Positions 35,527 to 45,279 of a stretch of 64,000 nt of DNA are shown one piece after another; position 1 is the first letter of the stretch; every line of letters begins with the position of its first letter. A model generated the notes under the pieces. It made no database searches. It was not told where the DNA came from and saw only the letters and a list, made by a program, of their open reading frames with translations. Source of the DNA: Nigrospora sphaerica (taxonomy: Eukaryota > Ascomycota > Sordariomycetes > Amphisphaeriales > Apiosporaceae); contig JAGVVL010000015.1 of NCBI GenBank assembly GCA_018287875.1, positions 2,604,001 to 2,668,000 on the forward strand. Direction: 5' to 3'. A program made the translations under genes and the position numbers.

Positions 35527-37518
35527 CCTGCAACACCAACGCACGGGGCGACGGCTGCCCCCGTTTCTGGCGACACAAGCTCTGACGAAAAGCCTGGGCC
35601 TGTCCGTGCTCATCGTACGGGCAAGCGACACGCAGCCTGTCAGTTTTAGTCGCTGTCCACGAGGAAGTGGTAACAGTTGGAACGTGTCGGATCCGGCTAC
35701 TGCAGAAGACAGACAGGCTGGGCGGGTGCCGACGTGGAGAAAACCACCGGTACGGGCAGTACTTGACCAAGAAAGGCTAGGCGGTCTTCCCGATGCAGCG
35801 CTATACTGTGTATTCTACACCAGTATGGCGACATGAGGCTTCCAATAGGAGCTAAGCAAAGTTCAAGCCTCCTTTTCCTTGTATGTCAGTACGCACATAG
35901 GTACATCGTACATACTCTACTTTCACCCCTCTGCCTGAGCGCCACTGTCACAAGCAGGCAATCACCAAGATAGTCACTTATGTACTCTCAGCAGGCGGTG
36001 TCTGCGTGCTACCCTGCCACTCGGGTACAACATTCCATACCACGGCTCCTACTCGGCCGTTTCTTCGCTCCTACGTGCCAGAACCTTTGCTCCGTCGGTG
36101 GCGCGGTAGAGTCATTACTATTCTGGGCTTCCTGGGGGGTACCACCGCGGTCGTGCCGTATCTCCGTCCTGGTCTCGGACGCGTGCGGCATCTCGAGTCC
36201 CTGACCCTGTCGTAGATCATGGTTCGTCCCAGCGAGTAGAATTAAGCAGTATGAGGCAAGCCGCACACCCCGAATGATAGCAATACGACACGCGCGCGGG
36301 AAGAGAGAGGGGGGGTGGCTGTGGATGAACGGATGCCCTGAGCCCTCCCTGCTTATAACCACCTGGTTTAAACCCTGAGACCAAAAAGGTCGGTACACAT
36401 CGCAAATCGTCATCTCAATCTGCAACAGCCCCTTGCAGCCCTCTCGGCTTGACGCTCGTCAACTAACACATCTGTGAAACCCCGCGTACCAAAATAGGTC
36501 AACAGGCCACCGAAATTTCTAGACACCTTCTGGGTTGTGTCGGCAGGTTGTAACGAGCCCAAGGCCCAGCCCGGATCACCAACCGAATGACGGCGTCTGG
36601 CGAGAGACACTTGGGCTGCCTCGTGGAGCGCGCCACGTGATTTCTGGTCAAGACACTCTGCGCCTATTCTGGATGGAGGCAGCAATGAACGCCGGCTCTG
36701 GCGACGCCTGGGCCTCCCAGCGCAGGCCCTTTGCTCTCGACCCAATCGGACAAGGCTCTCTCCACCGCCCCGCGACAGAGATGGCGAGAGAGGCATGGCA
36801 AAAGGCATGCGGTAGGCCCCGGATCTGATCGCACGCAAGAAGCGGGAAGCAAAACCGTGGGGAGGGAAGACGCGCAGTGAACCAACCAATCAGTCGCGTA
36901 GGGTCTAGGCATGGTCCGCAAACCGTCGTCCGAAGTGCTGGCTCTATTGGTAGTGTCGGAATGGTAACAAGATGGCAACCGCAGTTGGACCAGCAAACTG
37001 ACTGGTGCCAGCCTGCGCCTAAGGACATGATTCCCACTGTGATTGGGCTGTCGACACAGGTACGCAAGGACGGTTCATTACATAAGACGTGAGTCCTGAG
37101 GCATGGGAAGTGACTAAGTACTTACTACCTCCTTCGTACAGAACCTTAGTTCCGTGGGGGCTGTTGGCTGCCATCAGGTCATTGGGGTTCATATTTCCTT
37201 TTTTCCATCCTCTCCCTTTCATCTTTCCGGCCTGTTGGTTTGTCTGTCCCGAGGCGACGAGTGGCAGATGGCTTCTCTCGGTCTTCGTGCCGGACCTGAC
37301 CGGGACCCCCACTATCGACGGTGCCCGCGTTCCTGCGTAAAATGGACGCCAGTGCACAAAAACTTGGCGGCTGGCTGATCTGCAGCGCTGCATAAACCCG
37401 ACTTGGCTCCGCGCCAACAAAAATATCACCTCCTTGTTCCTCCCCTGTACTTTGAACTGTATGCCCCCGTGAGGAACATTGTTGGTTGAGTTGATGGGAA
37501 AGCCTCTGCGTTCGCGGT

Positions 37519-37532
37519 ATATATAACCTCGG
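37519..37532 (+). promoter_or_regulatory. candidate TATA-type element of the phosphatase gene
   Basis: GGTATATATAACC lies on the + strand about 130 bases before the ATG at 37652, the only clear TATA-like sequence upstream. Its role is inferred from position and composition only. Confidence 0.4.
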
Positions 37533-37651
37533 CATTCCGCGCTGCACCTTGAGTTTCTAAACAACAGAACGACTCGAACCCCGGCAGCTCTCTCGCCCTT
37601 CGTTATCTCACCTGTTCACGTGCCCCCCCTGTGGGACGAAGCCGAGCAAAG

Positions 37652-39058
37652 ATGAGCGCTGCAGCTGGGTTGCAGAACATCCTCAACTTTAGAGACGTGG
37701 GGGACACGGTGAACAAGTTTGCAAACAAGAGGTAATCAGGCTTTCCAGGTTCCTGTTGCAGCCGGAGACCGATCCGAGAAGTCTCGGCACTCGCCTCACA
37801 TGGCCCCCAGTTGAGAGATAGGAACACGCCGACGTCTGGGTCAACCAAGCTAAGCCACCCATGCGGGATAGGATTGTGAAAGAAGGCATACTATACCGAT
37901 CCAGCCGGCCCGGTAAGCCTGCCTGGCCCGACTTGCCCCAGTGCTTGTTCACGCCCCAGGGCGACTCCTTGCGGCTAACGATGACCCAGATGACGCGACC
38001 CCGTCCGACCGGAAGAAGCTGAAGGATCGCTATGGCATTAAGACAGTCCTTGACCTGCGGTCCAGGTTGGTGCCCTCCCCTTCCCCCTTTTCCGTCTGCC
38101 CGCTGCGGCGATTTCTGACAACGCCAAACCTCCAGGACCGAGCATGTGAAGAAGACGGAAAAGCGCCAGAGGGAGTCCAAGGTGCCGGACCTGCTTAGGG
38201 CCAACCCCGCCCTCAAAGAGCCCGTTCAGATCCCGGGCTTAGAGTACCTGGAGATCCAGATGACGGGGTGGCGATTCCAGCTGCATATGGTGAACCAGTT
38301 ATCATGGAGGGCACTCTCGTGAGCCTTCCCCCCCCCCCCGTGGCGCACATGCGCCCTCGGAGCCCATGCGGATGAATCTCTTGCTGCCGGGGCCCGAACC
38401 GTATTGGGGGGCGAACACGGAAAAGCACAAGGGGGCGGCCGGGCGCGGCAACGCGCGGATGAAGACTAACCAAAAGTGCGCAAACCACAACAGGAGATTG
38501 GTGTACAGCGGCCTCTTCGGGAACAACATTGACACCATCTGCGTTATCACGACCGAGGTCATGCAGCCGCGCGGCTTGGTGGGCATGGGCCAGGACACCC
38601 TCGACGTCTCGGGAAGCCAAATCGCACAGGTGCTTCCCCCCTCCCTTTCTATCGACTCGTGGGGGCCCCTTGCTAACTTCGTTTTGCGGTGCTGCCCCTA
38701 GTCACTGCGTGCTTTCATACAGCCAAACTCTCTGCCGGTTCTGGTTCACTGTACGCAGGGCAAGGACCGTACGGGTCTCATTGTGCTCTTAGCCCTGATG
38801 ATCATCGGCGCCCCCACGGAGGCCATCGCCCACGATTACCTTTTGACGCAGCAGGGGCTCGTGGAAGATCGCGAGACCCGGCTTGCAGAGATTCAAGAGA
38901 TTGGCTTGACGCCAGAATGGGCAGATTGTGCGCCTGACTTCGTGCAAAAGATGCAGCAACATATTAACACCAAGTATGGCGGCATCGATGGGTACCTCGA
39001 CGGTATAGGTTTTGGGTCGCAAGACAGGAAGAAATTCGTTCAAGCCGTAGGTGCTTAG
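37652..39058 (+). CDS. protein tyrosine phosphatase, CX5R type (Y_phosphatase3-like)
   Basis: This is a cysteine-based phosphatase of the fungal/bacterial family with the N-terminal block NILNFRDVGDTVN. Six exons are inferred: 37652-37731, 37872-37912, 37990-38065, 38136-38318, 38494-38629 and 38702-39058, giving 290 residues. The catalytic loop is HCTQGKDRTG, with nucleophile C189 and R195, carried by the last exon. Other typical blocks are ILYRSSRPDDAT, IKTVLDLRSRTEH and VMQPRGLVGMGQDTL. All six exons keep phase and each junction restores a family block. Fungal introns here are 70-175 bases, and several have CTAAC branch sites. The natural substrate is unknown. Related enzymes act on phosphotyrosine or phosphoinositides. 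Confidence 0.9.
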
Positions 39059-39169
39059 GTGGGCATTTAAGCGCCAAAACCTGGGGACCGACGGGACATG
39101 CTCACCAAGAAACACGATGCGTCCAAACGGCATATTCTCTCGTCAAGTTCATCAGTTACGATTTAGCGT

Positions 39170-40474
39170 CTATTTCTTTCTGAACCGGCCCTGCATCCAG
39201 CAACGGTACATCTTCAACTTCTTGGCTCTGTTGACCAAAAGCCGGCGATCAACACCCAAATCTTCTATTTCAAACAGCGGGGTTGGGGCCTCGGCGGCCT
39301 CTACGGCCGCTTCCTCGTCGGCAGCCCTCGCGTTGGGCAGGGATTCTCCTTTCCAGATCTTGGCAAGCTCGTCCGTTTCGAAAAAGTAGACTCGCGTGCC
39401 GTCACCCCTGATGTAAAAGTTCTCTTCCAGGTATCGGCCCTTCTTGAAGCGGACCTGGGCAAGGTCTCCCCTTCCGTAATCTCGGAAGCAGACCTCGCCG
39501 CCCGGTTTCAAAAGACGGTGGATATTGTGGACAGCCTTCTTCCACTGTAGCGGGGACAGGGCAGAGAAGATGAAGACCATGAGTACAACATCCACTGAGC
39601 CTTCTTCCAGCCCTGGAGGCAGGTCATCACTTGCAACGTCCCACACATCGGCCTGCATCTGGTCCGTGTTGTAGGCCTCGTGGCCACGCATGACCTCGAC
39701 AGCCTTCTTAGAGAAGTCACACGCATGGAGCTTCAGCTTAGGATTCTTGTTGTTGGCCAGGATGGGGAAGGCCGTGTTGCCAGCCCCAGCGCCCACTTCG
39801 AGAACCGTCACCTCGCCGGCATCTTCTTCAGTCACCTTACCCAAAACAGGGAACTCTTGCTGGAGCCACTTGCGGTTCTTAAAGAAGTTGGCCGTGTTGT
39901 TCTTGTAAAAGAGGTTCCACCATTTGGCCGGATCCGAATTGAACCTGTCTTTTGGATTTGTCAGCGAGACGACCAGGCATGATATGGATAGTATCAAAGT
40001 GGGAGATGGGGAAGGCTAGTCAGATGGGAGCGAAAGACTATTGATGGTACGCGTTGTCATCATCTTGCTCAGATGAACTATGCATTATTGGGTATCATCA
40101 CTTAGCCGGCGGGGAGGGGTGGGGTTGCGGTGGCAGGAGCCCAAGAAGCAAAGAGGCAACTCACGTTTGTCAAAGTCGGAGACTGGCGACTCGCGTTGCA
40201 TCTGGAACTGCTGCTCCGCGTACTCCTTGTAGGTGTCGTCAGTCTCCACATGATCCCAGGCGTTGAACTCGAAGACATCGTCCTCTTGTTGCAGGTAGCG
40301 CGAGCCGAACTGGAACGGGTCGCTCCGCTTCATGTTGTGCTGGGGATCATGGCTCCGGTGGGCAGGCTGCACCCCGGCGTCTTGCTCCTGCAAGGTGAGC
40401 GATGAGGCCTTGTCCAGCAGCGCCTGCTCGGGAGCTTGGACAGGCGGATCGCCGGCCACGTCGGCAGCGGCCAT
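39170..40474 (-). CDS. TRM140: tRNA m3C methyltransferase (Trm140/METTL2-6-8 family)
   Basis: This SAM-dependent enzyme makes 3-methylcytidine at position 32 of certain tRNAs. Two exons are inferred: 40165-40474 and 39170-39948, giving 362 residues. The join gives FDKHRFNSDPAKWWNLFYKNN, a family signature. The SAM-binding motif is VLEVGAGAGNT (first Gly at 156). CDFSKKAVEVMR, DVVLMVFIFSALSP, LLKPGGEVCFRDYGRGDLAQ and the C-terminal KKLKMYRCWMQGRF are characteristic. Unlike yeast Abp140 there is no N-terminal actin-binding extension. The start at 40474 (MAAADVAGDPP) is chosen over an earlier in-frame ATG at 40627, whose added residues are low in family likeness. The 216-base intron carries a box C/D snoRNA on the same strand. 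Confidence 0.92.
40014..40107 (-). ncRNA. intronic box C/D snoRNA, probably snR60/U80-like
   Basis: On the transcript strand of the Trm140 intron a full C/D architecture can be read. Box C is GTGATGA (40095-40101), box D' is CTGA (40069-40072), box C' is ATGATGA (40057-40063) and box D is CTGA (40020-40023). The ends pair as GGCTA (40103-40107) with TAGCC (40014-40018), closing a 94-base molecule. Guide 1 before D' contains GCATAGTTC, complementary to GAACTATGC. Guide 2 before D contains TAGTCTTTCGC, complementary to GCGAAAGACTA. From memory of 25S/28S rRNA these match the neighbourhoods of the two 2'-O-methyl sites guided by yeast snR60 (A817 and G908) and human U77/U80. The boxes, stem and spacing are seen directly; the target assignment relies on remembered rRNA sequence. 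Release from the spliced, debranched intron is inferred. Confidence 0.85.
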
Positions 40475-41133
40475 GACAGACAGGGCCAGCGGCGAGAATA
40501 CTGCGCGTGGTGGGGTGCCCGTGCCTGCTGACGGTAGAGCCGCTCCGACTGCGACTGGAAACAGCGTCTCTCGACCCAGGCAGTGATCGCTTGATGAAGA
40601 ACAAGAGACTGAAAATTCTGAGGGCAAAAATGAATAGTTGGAGGCTTTTGAAGGAAAGTTGCTTTGTCTTGGGCCAAATGGGGCGGCGCCGAAAATGTGG
40701 CTCTGCTAGCAGAGAAAGGCCCGCCGTTCGAGCCACAACTGTGGCTTCAAGTCTAGTGAACCGCTTACCATGGATTGGTATGGAAATAGATAAGCACATA
40801 TGTACGTATGTACGTACATGATGTATTCGTGGGTACATACTTATGTACCCTTATATGCCATTCTGAGTTTAGTGCAGATCGATGTGTCGTCGCGTAATCG
40901 ATAGGAAAGCCGCATCGCGAAGGTTGCCCGCAGGGAACCGATGTCCAGGTCGAGCGCCGTCTCACAGACGGATCCGTCGCGAACCATCCCTCTTTTGCCC
41001 CCTGTAGGCGCGTTTTCCGTAGGCGAGGCCGTGGTCCCCGAAGACTGCATTGCGATCATGAAACTGCGATAGCCACCACCCTCCACCATCACTACGTCTC
41101 CGGTCCCTTCACACCCTCTCTTCTCCTGCGCCT
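40475..41133. other. divergent intergenic region Trm140/COQ10
   Basis: This is a compact divergent regulatory region. It contains an AT-rich block with GTACGTATGTACGTAC near 40801-40816 and GTGGGTACATACTTATGTACC near 40833-40853. The first exon leader of Trm140 probably begins near 40600. No gene is supported. Confidence 0.5.
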
Positions 41134-41862
41134 ATGGCGACGTTCGTCAAGTCGCCCACGGCGCGCCTCCTGGCTTCCGCGCCCGGCCCAACGGCAAGGC
41201 CCCTTCTGCGCCTCGGCCCGCCGTGCCCGGGGGCCTTGCGCTGTGCGTCGCGGCGCCGCACCTTTCTCAGCTTCCCCGGCCTCGCCGACCCGGCCGAGCC
41301 GCAACACGTGACGGCGCGGCGGACGCTTCCCTACGGCTCGGCGCAGCTTTACGACATCATTGCCGACATCGACGCGTACCCGCGTTTTCTGCCGTACTGC
41401 GCTTCGACCAAGGTGACGCGGTGGTCGGAGCCTGACCCCGCCACTGGCAAGCGGTGGCCGGCCGAGGCGGACCTGTCGGCCGGCTGGGGCGGTTTCGAGG
41501 AGACGTACACGAGCCGCGTCTTCTGCGTGCCCGGCTCCATCGTCGAGGCCATCAGTGGCGACGCCCGTCCCGAGATCCCCGAAGTCGACCTGCGCCGACT
41601 GGGTCTCGAGGATAAAGGACCCGCCCCAGGCGGCCGAGGACGCGACGGCGTCTTCAAGAGTCTAGTAACGCGCTGGACCGTGAGACCGCTGGAGAAGAGT
41701 CGCGAAGGAGCTGAGTGGAGTGAGGTGCATCTGAGCATCAAGTTTCGTTTCATGAACCCTCTGTATGGCGCCGTGAGCTCCGCTGTTGCGGATAAGGTCG
41801 CCCCCATCATGGTTGACGCCTTCGTCAAAGAGGCGGAGCGCGTGCTGAAACGGCCCTCTTAA
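41134..41862 (+). CDS. COQ10: COQ10 coenzyme-Q-binding START-like protein (mitochondrial)
   Basis: Coq10 binds ubiquinone in the inner mitochondrial membrane and supports its use in respiration and its synthesis. The gene is a single exon encoding 242 residues. The N-terminal 45 residues are Arg/Ala/Ser/Leu-rich without acidic residues, a good mitochondrial presequence. The START/polyketide-cyclase-like domain covers about 57-238. It begins with RRTLPYGSAQLYDIIADIDAYPRFLPYC, the family hallmark in which a tyrosine-rich helix precedes the FLPYC motif. The end has SIKFRFMNPLYGAVSSAVADKVAPIMVDAFVKEAERV, also typical. Loops around 150-165 carry extra Gly/Pro residues often seen in filamentous fungi. 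The start is the first ATG after a C/T-rich leader. Confidence 0.93.
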   Translation: MATFVKSPTARLLASAPGPTARPLLRLGPPCPGALRCASRRRTFLSFPGLADPAEPQHVTARRTLPYGSAQLYDIIADIDAYPRFLPYCASTKVTRWSEPDPATGKRWPAEADLSAGWGGFEETYTSRVFCVPGSIVEAISGDARPEIPEVDLRRLGLEDKGPAPGGRGRDGVFKSLVTRWTVRPLEKSREGAEWSEVHLSIKFRFMNPLYGAVSSAVADKVAPIMVDAFVKEAERVLKRPS

Positions 41863-42465
41863 CTTGGGGCAAGGACAAGCGACCGAGAGGGCCGTGCGGA
41901 TGGACGTAGAAGTTGCACATGCGATGGGGAATTAAACAGGGTTCAAGGTCTACTTCCGCTGTCTCTGCACCGCCAAGTAATATAAACACCATCCAGGATA
42001 ACCCCCTCACTCCCTCCCACTCCTTCGGCTCCTCACTGTCTGCCACCCTCGTCCACCACGGTCTGCCTCATGGGTGTAAGCCCAAACCCAAACCTTCGTT
42101 GCCCCGTCGTATACGTCATCTCCGTTATCTTCGTTTATATCAACGTACGTCCAACTCGTAAACTCGCTAAAAACCACAGGGAGGTAAATAAAACCAAAGA
42201 CGTGGAAAAGCCGGGGCCAAATGTCCAAGACCAAGAAGACGGAGAGGAGATAGGTCACAATGTGACGGTAGTCTAACCCAGACAAGCCCCTCCTATTCCA
42301 TAAACCATGATCAAATCGACTCGGGCCGGGGTATAATGTCAAAAAGAAAAAGAATAAAAGTAAGAAGGACCATTAGTGGGATGGGGAGTAGGGCGGTGAG
42401 ATGGTTGCCGTCTGCCGTGCGGAAAAACGAACTCCACCCCTTGGCAACCCTTTACCAGCTCGAAC
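41863..42465. other. convergent intergenic region COQ10/ubiquitin-like gene
   Basis: 3' regions of the two flanking genes lie here. The stretch is AT-richer than its neighbours, with AATAAAAG-like sequence near 42353 and a GAAATAAAT-like region near 42184. No gene is supported. Confidence 0.5.
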
Positions 42466-45279
42466 TCATTTTCTCCTGGAATCAGGGTTAGTTGACACCC
42501 ATAGCACCGAAATTTGAGGTGAAACTCACTTCTTGGGCTTGCTGCCAGAGAAGAAGCCAAGCAGGACTGGGTTGGTGGGCTTGCTTTGCTTCTTCTTCAC
42601 TGGCGGCCTCCTCTCGACCTCGACGATGTTCGCATACTGCTGACGAGGCGGCACGGGAATGGGCATTCTGTGACCAGGTTCACGCGGAGGAAGAGGGCCT
42701 TCTGGACGTATGTTTGGGAACGGGGGTACCGGGATCACCCTAGGGCTCATGCCCGAGCGTCCCATTCCTGGAAGGTGAACGCCTTGAGGTGGCCCCGGCG
42801 GGGGGCCAGGGGCCCTGCCAAGACCCTGAGGGCCCATGAACTGCCCCCGTCCGGCCATCGGCTGGGGCTGGCGATCCATAGGCCACATGTGCATCGTGAT
42901 TGCCCAGTCGGGCTCGATGACCTTGTCCCAGACTTGTGGAAGAATGATCTCCCCGTCGGGTCCGAGCAGATCGTAGTGGCCGGCCTGTACATGCGGTCCG
43001 ATGACATCGACATGAAGGAAGGCCTGCTTGATGAGCTCCTCCATACCCTGGCATTCATATTAGCAGTGTCGAGGGGAAACGAAGTGGGGTGGTTTGCTTA
43101 CCCCCCAAGTCTGGCACAGGTGGAAGGGAAAGCTGAACTTCCTTCCCACGGCATCTTTGAAGCGGATAGGAAGCTTGTCCTTGCCCATCGACTTCTTGTT
43201 GGCTTCGTCGGCCTTCTCCTTGGCCTCCTCGAGGGCCTTCTTAATTAACGCCTCCTCCTCGGCCTTCTTAGCGGCGGCCGCGGCTGCGGCCGCGGCTGCT
43301 TCTTCCTCGGCCTTCTTCTTTTCGGCTTCAAGCTTTTGGCGAGCCTCCAGGTCCGCCTTCAGCTTGGCCTCTTGCTCCAGCATCTTCTTCCACTCGGCCT
43401 CGGCATCGGCCTTCTTCTTCGCAGCCGCTTCGGCCTCCTCCTTTGCCTTGATGGCCGCCTCAAGCCTTCGCTGAGCAGCGGCGTCAGCAATCGCAGCGGC
43501 CTCTTCCTCCTTCTTCTTCCGCTCTTCCTCTGCCTTGCGCTCGGCCTCGATTTTGTCTCGCGCCTCGCGCTCGGCTTTGAGGACGGCTTCGGCTGCTGCC
43601 TTGGCGGCTTCTTCTGCCGCCTTGCGCTCAGCCTCAATCTTGTCTCGTGCCTCGCGCTCGGCTTTTGCCACAGCTTCGGCCGCCAGCCTAGCACGCTCCG
43701 CTTCCGCCTTCATCTCAGCCTCAAACTTCTCTCGGGCCTCACGCTCTGCTTTAATGGCGGCTTCGGCTGCTGCTTTGGCGGCTTCTTCTGCCGCCTTGCG
43801 CTCGGCCTCGAGCTTGTCTCGTGCCTCGCGCTCGGCTTTGGCCATCGCTTCGGCCGCCAGCCTAGCACGCTCCGCTTCCGCCTTCCTCTCGGCCTCAAAC
43901 TTCTCTCGGGCCTCACGCTCTGCTTTGATGGCGGCTTCGGCTGCTGCCTTGGCGGCCTCCTCTGCCGCCTTGCGCTCTGCTTCGAGTTTGTCGCGCGCCT
44001 CGCGCTCCGCTTTGGCCATAGCCTCAGCCGCCGCTTTAGCACGCGCTTCTTCGGCTTTCCTCTCAGCCTCAAGTCGGTCGCGAGCGTCACGCTCTGCCTT
44101 GGCTGCCAGTTCGGCCGCTATCTTGGCTCGTTCGGCCTCGGCCTTTCGTTCGGCTTCGACGGCCTCTTTCGCCGCCTTGGCGGCCTCCTCTTTGGCTTTC
44201 TCGATCTCTTTCCTGGCCTGCTCCAGAGCGAGTTCCCTCTCTTCTTGTCTGGCCTTTTCCTCTCTCGCCATGTCCTCCATCTTCTTCCTGAACGCCTCCT
44301 CGGCTTCAGCTTTGTACTTGGCCTCCAGGGCTTTGGCTTCCTCATCGGCCTTGGCCTTGGCCTGTGCTGCGAGGATTTCGTCGAGCTGTTTCTGGATCTT
44401 GATTTTCTCGGGGTCCTCCTTGGGAGGCTCTTCCTTGGGGGCGGGGGTGCGCGGCGGTTCTGTTGGGGGAGGGGGTGGTGGTGACCAGTATGGCTGCATG
44501 TGCATTCCTCCCTGGTACCCGCCAGGGCCGCCAGGAGCGCCACCACCAAAGTATTGCGCGCCGTGCGCTCCATAGAGCATCATTTCGTTGCCCCAGCCCC
44601 TGGGCTCGTTTCCGAAATAGCTACCTCCAGCACCCATAGGCGCAGCGGGGGCGAACGGATTGTTATAGCCCCCATATGGCACAACCTGGTTGCCATATGG
44701 GGGCTGGCCATAGCCACCGGCGTGGCTTTGGTTATAGCCAATGTGCTGCTGTTGTCCCCGACCGCCGCCGCCGTTGCCATAGTACGGGGACCTGGCCGGA
44801 GGACCATAGGGCCCTTGGGGGTATTCCCCCCCCCAGCTGTCGTGACCCACGCTGTCTGGCGGGGCCGGCGAGGCGCCTCGCCGATACATTTGTTGTGCGG
44901 AGTGGGTCCTTTGCGGAGGCAAGTGGTACCGCTGTTGGCGCTGGATGCTTTTTGAACGGATATACGACCCGTTGCTTTGGACCGAAGCCGAGTCAGATTC
45001 GGGACCTTCGTCGTCCTCGGTGTCTGCCAAGTCTTCTTCCCCGACCCAATTTCCGCCTTGGTGCGAGCTGTGATAGTAATGAGCAGGGACTTGGGCGGAG
45101 TCGTCCTCGGATGAGTAACTAGCTGAGTCGCCTGACCCTGGAGCGTGCCCCTGCTGGTAGGGATAAAAGGTACGGACGCCGGTAGTATACGGTTGTCGAC
45201 TTCTGTCAGGCCGAGCGGGTAAGCGGGCGTCCGCGCATTTGTGCTCGAAGCGGACCGGGGCGAACACTCACGAAGACAT
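42466..45279 (-). CDS. coiled-coil protein with seven 29-residue repeats and a C-terminal ubiquitin-like domain
   Basis: This is an uncharacterised fungal protein. Four exons are inferred: 45272-45279 (ATGTCTTC), 43102-45202, 42530-43047 and a 10-base exon 42466-42475, giving 878 residues ending KPKKRK. If the last intron is not removed the frame stops at 42526 (876 residues, KPKK). Layout: an Asp/Ser-rich N-terminus; a Gly/Tyr/Pro/Gln low-complexity segment with YGG, GGYGQPPYG and YFG motifs; a Pro run before TEPP; then a long Ala/Glu/Lys/Arg coiled coil of about 350 residues containing seven 29-residue units (AEREARDKLEAERKAAEEAA and variants). The C-terminal domain (about 678-755) has PIRFKDAVGRKFSFPFHLC and HYDLLGPDGEIILPQVW, a ubiquitin-like fold seen in many fungal proteins. 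It is followed by a Pro-rich tail. A scaffold role is inferred; no enzyme motif is seen. Confidence 0.82.
43530..44103 (-). repeat. seven tandem 87-bp coding repeats (29 residues each)
   Basis: Within the coiled coil the units begin AERDARDRLE, AEREARDKLE, AEREAREKFE, AEREARDKLE, AEREAREKFE, AEREARDKIE, AEREARDKIE. Alternate units are more alike than neighbours, giving a 58-residue (174-bp) higher-order repeat. Twenty-nine is not a multiple of 7, so the heptad register must shift by one residue per unit, which favours a long single helix or an unusual coil. Confidence 0.85.

Larger units (their letters stand above)
33981..37651. other. 3.7-kb intergenic desert
   Basis: No gene is supported between the divergent EIS1 and phosphatase genes. 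Open frames up to 181 codons (37019-37564 -) show no recognisable family and contain no plausible exon chain. Palindromic AT-rich elements at 34352-34365 and 35471-35526 and GTAC motifs near 35886-35925 are the main structure. A GGTATATATAACC motif near 37518 lies about 130 bases before the phosphatase ATG and is a reasonable TATA-type element for it. Confidence 0.5.

Noticed and set aside
38319..38493. Second possible intronic RNA in the 175-base phosphatase intron
   Set aside because: GGATGAA-like sequence occurs twice, but no proper C box, D box or closing stem.
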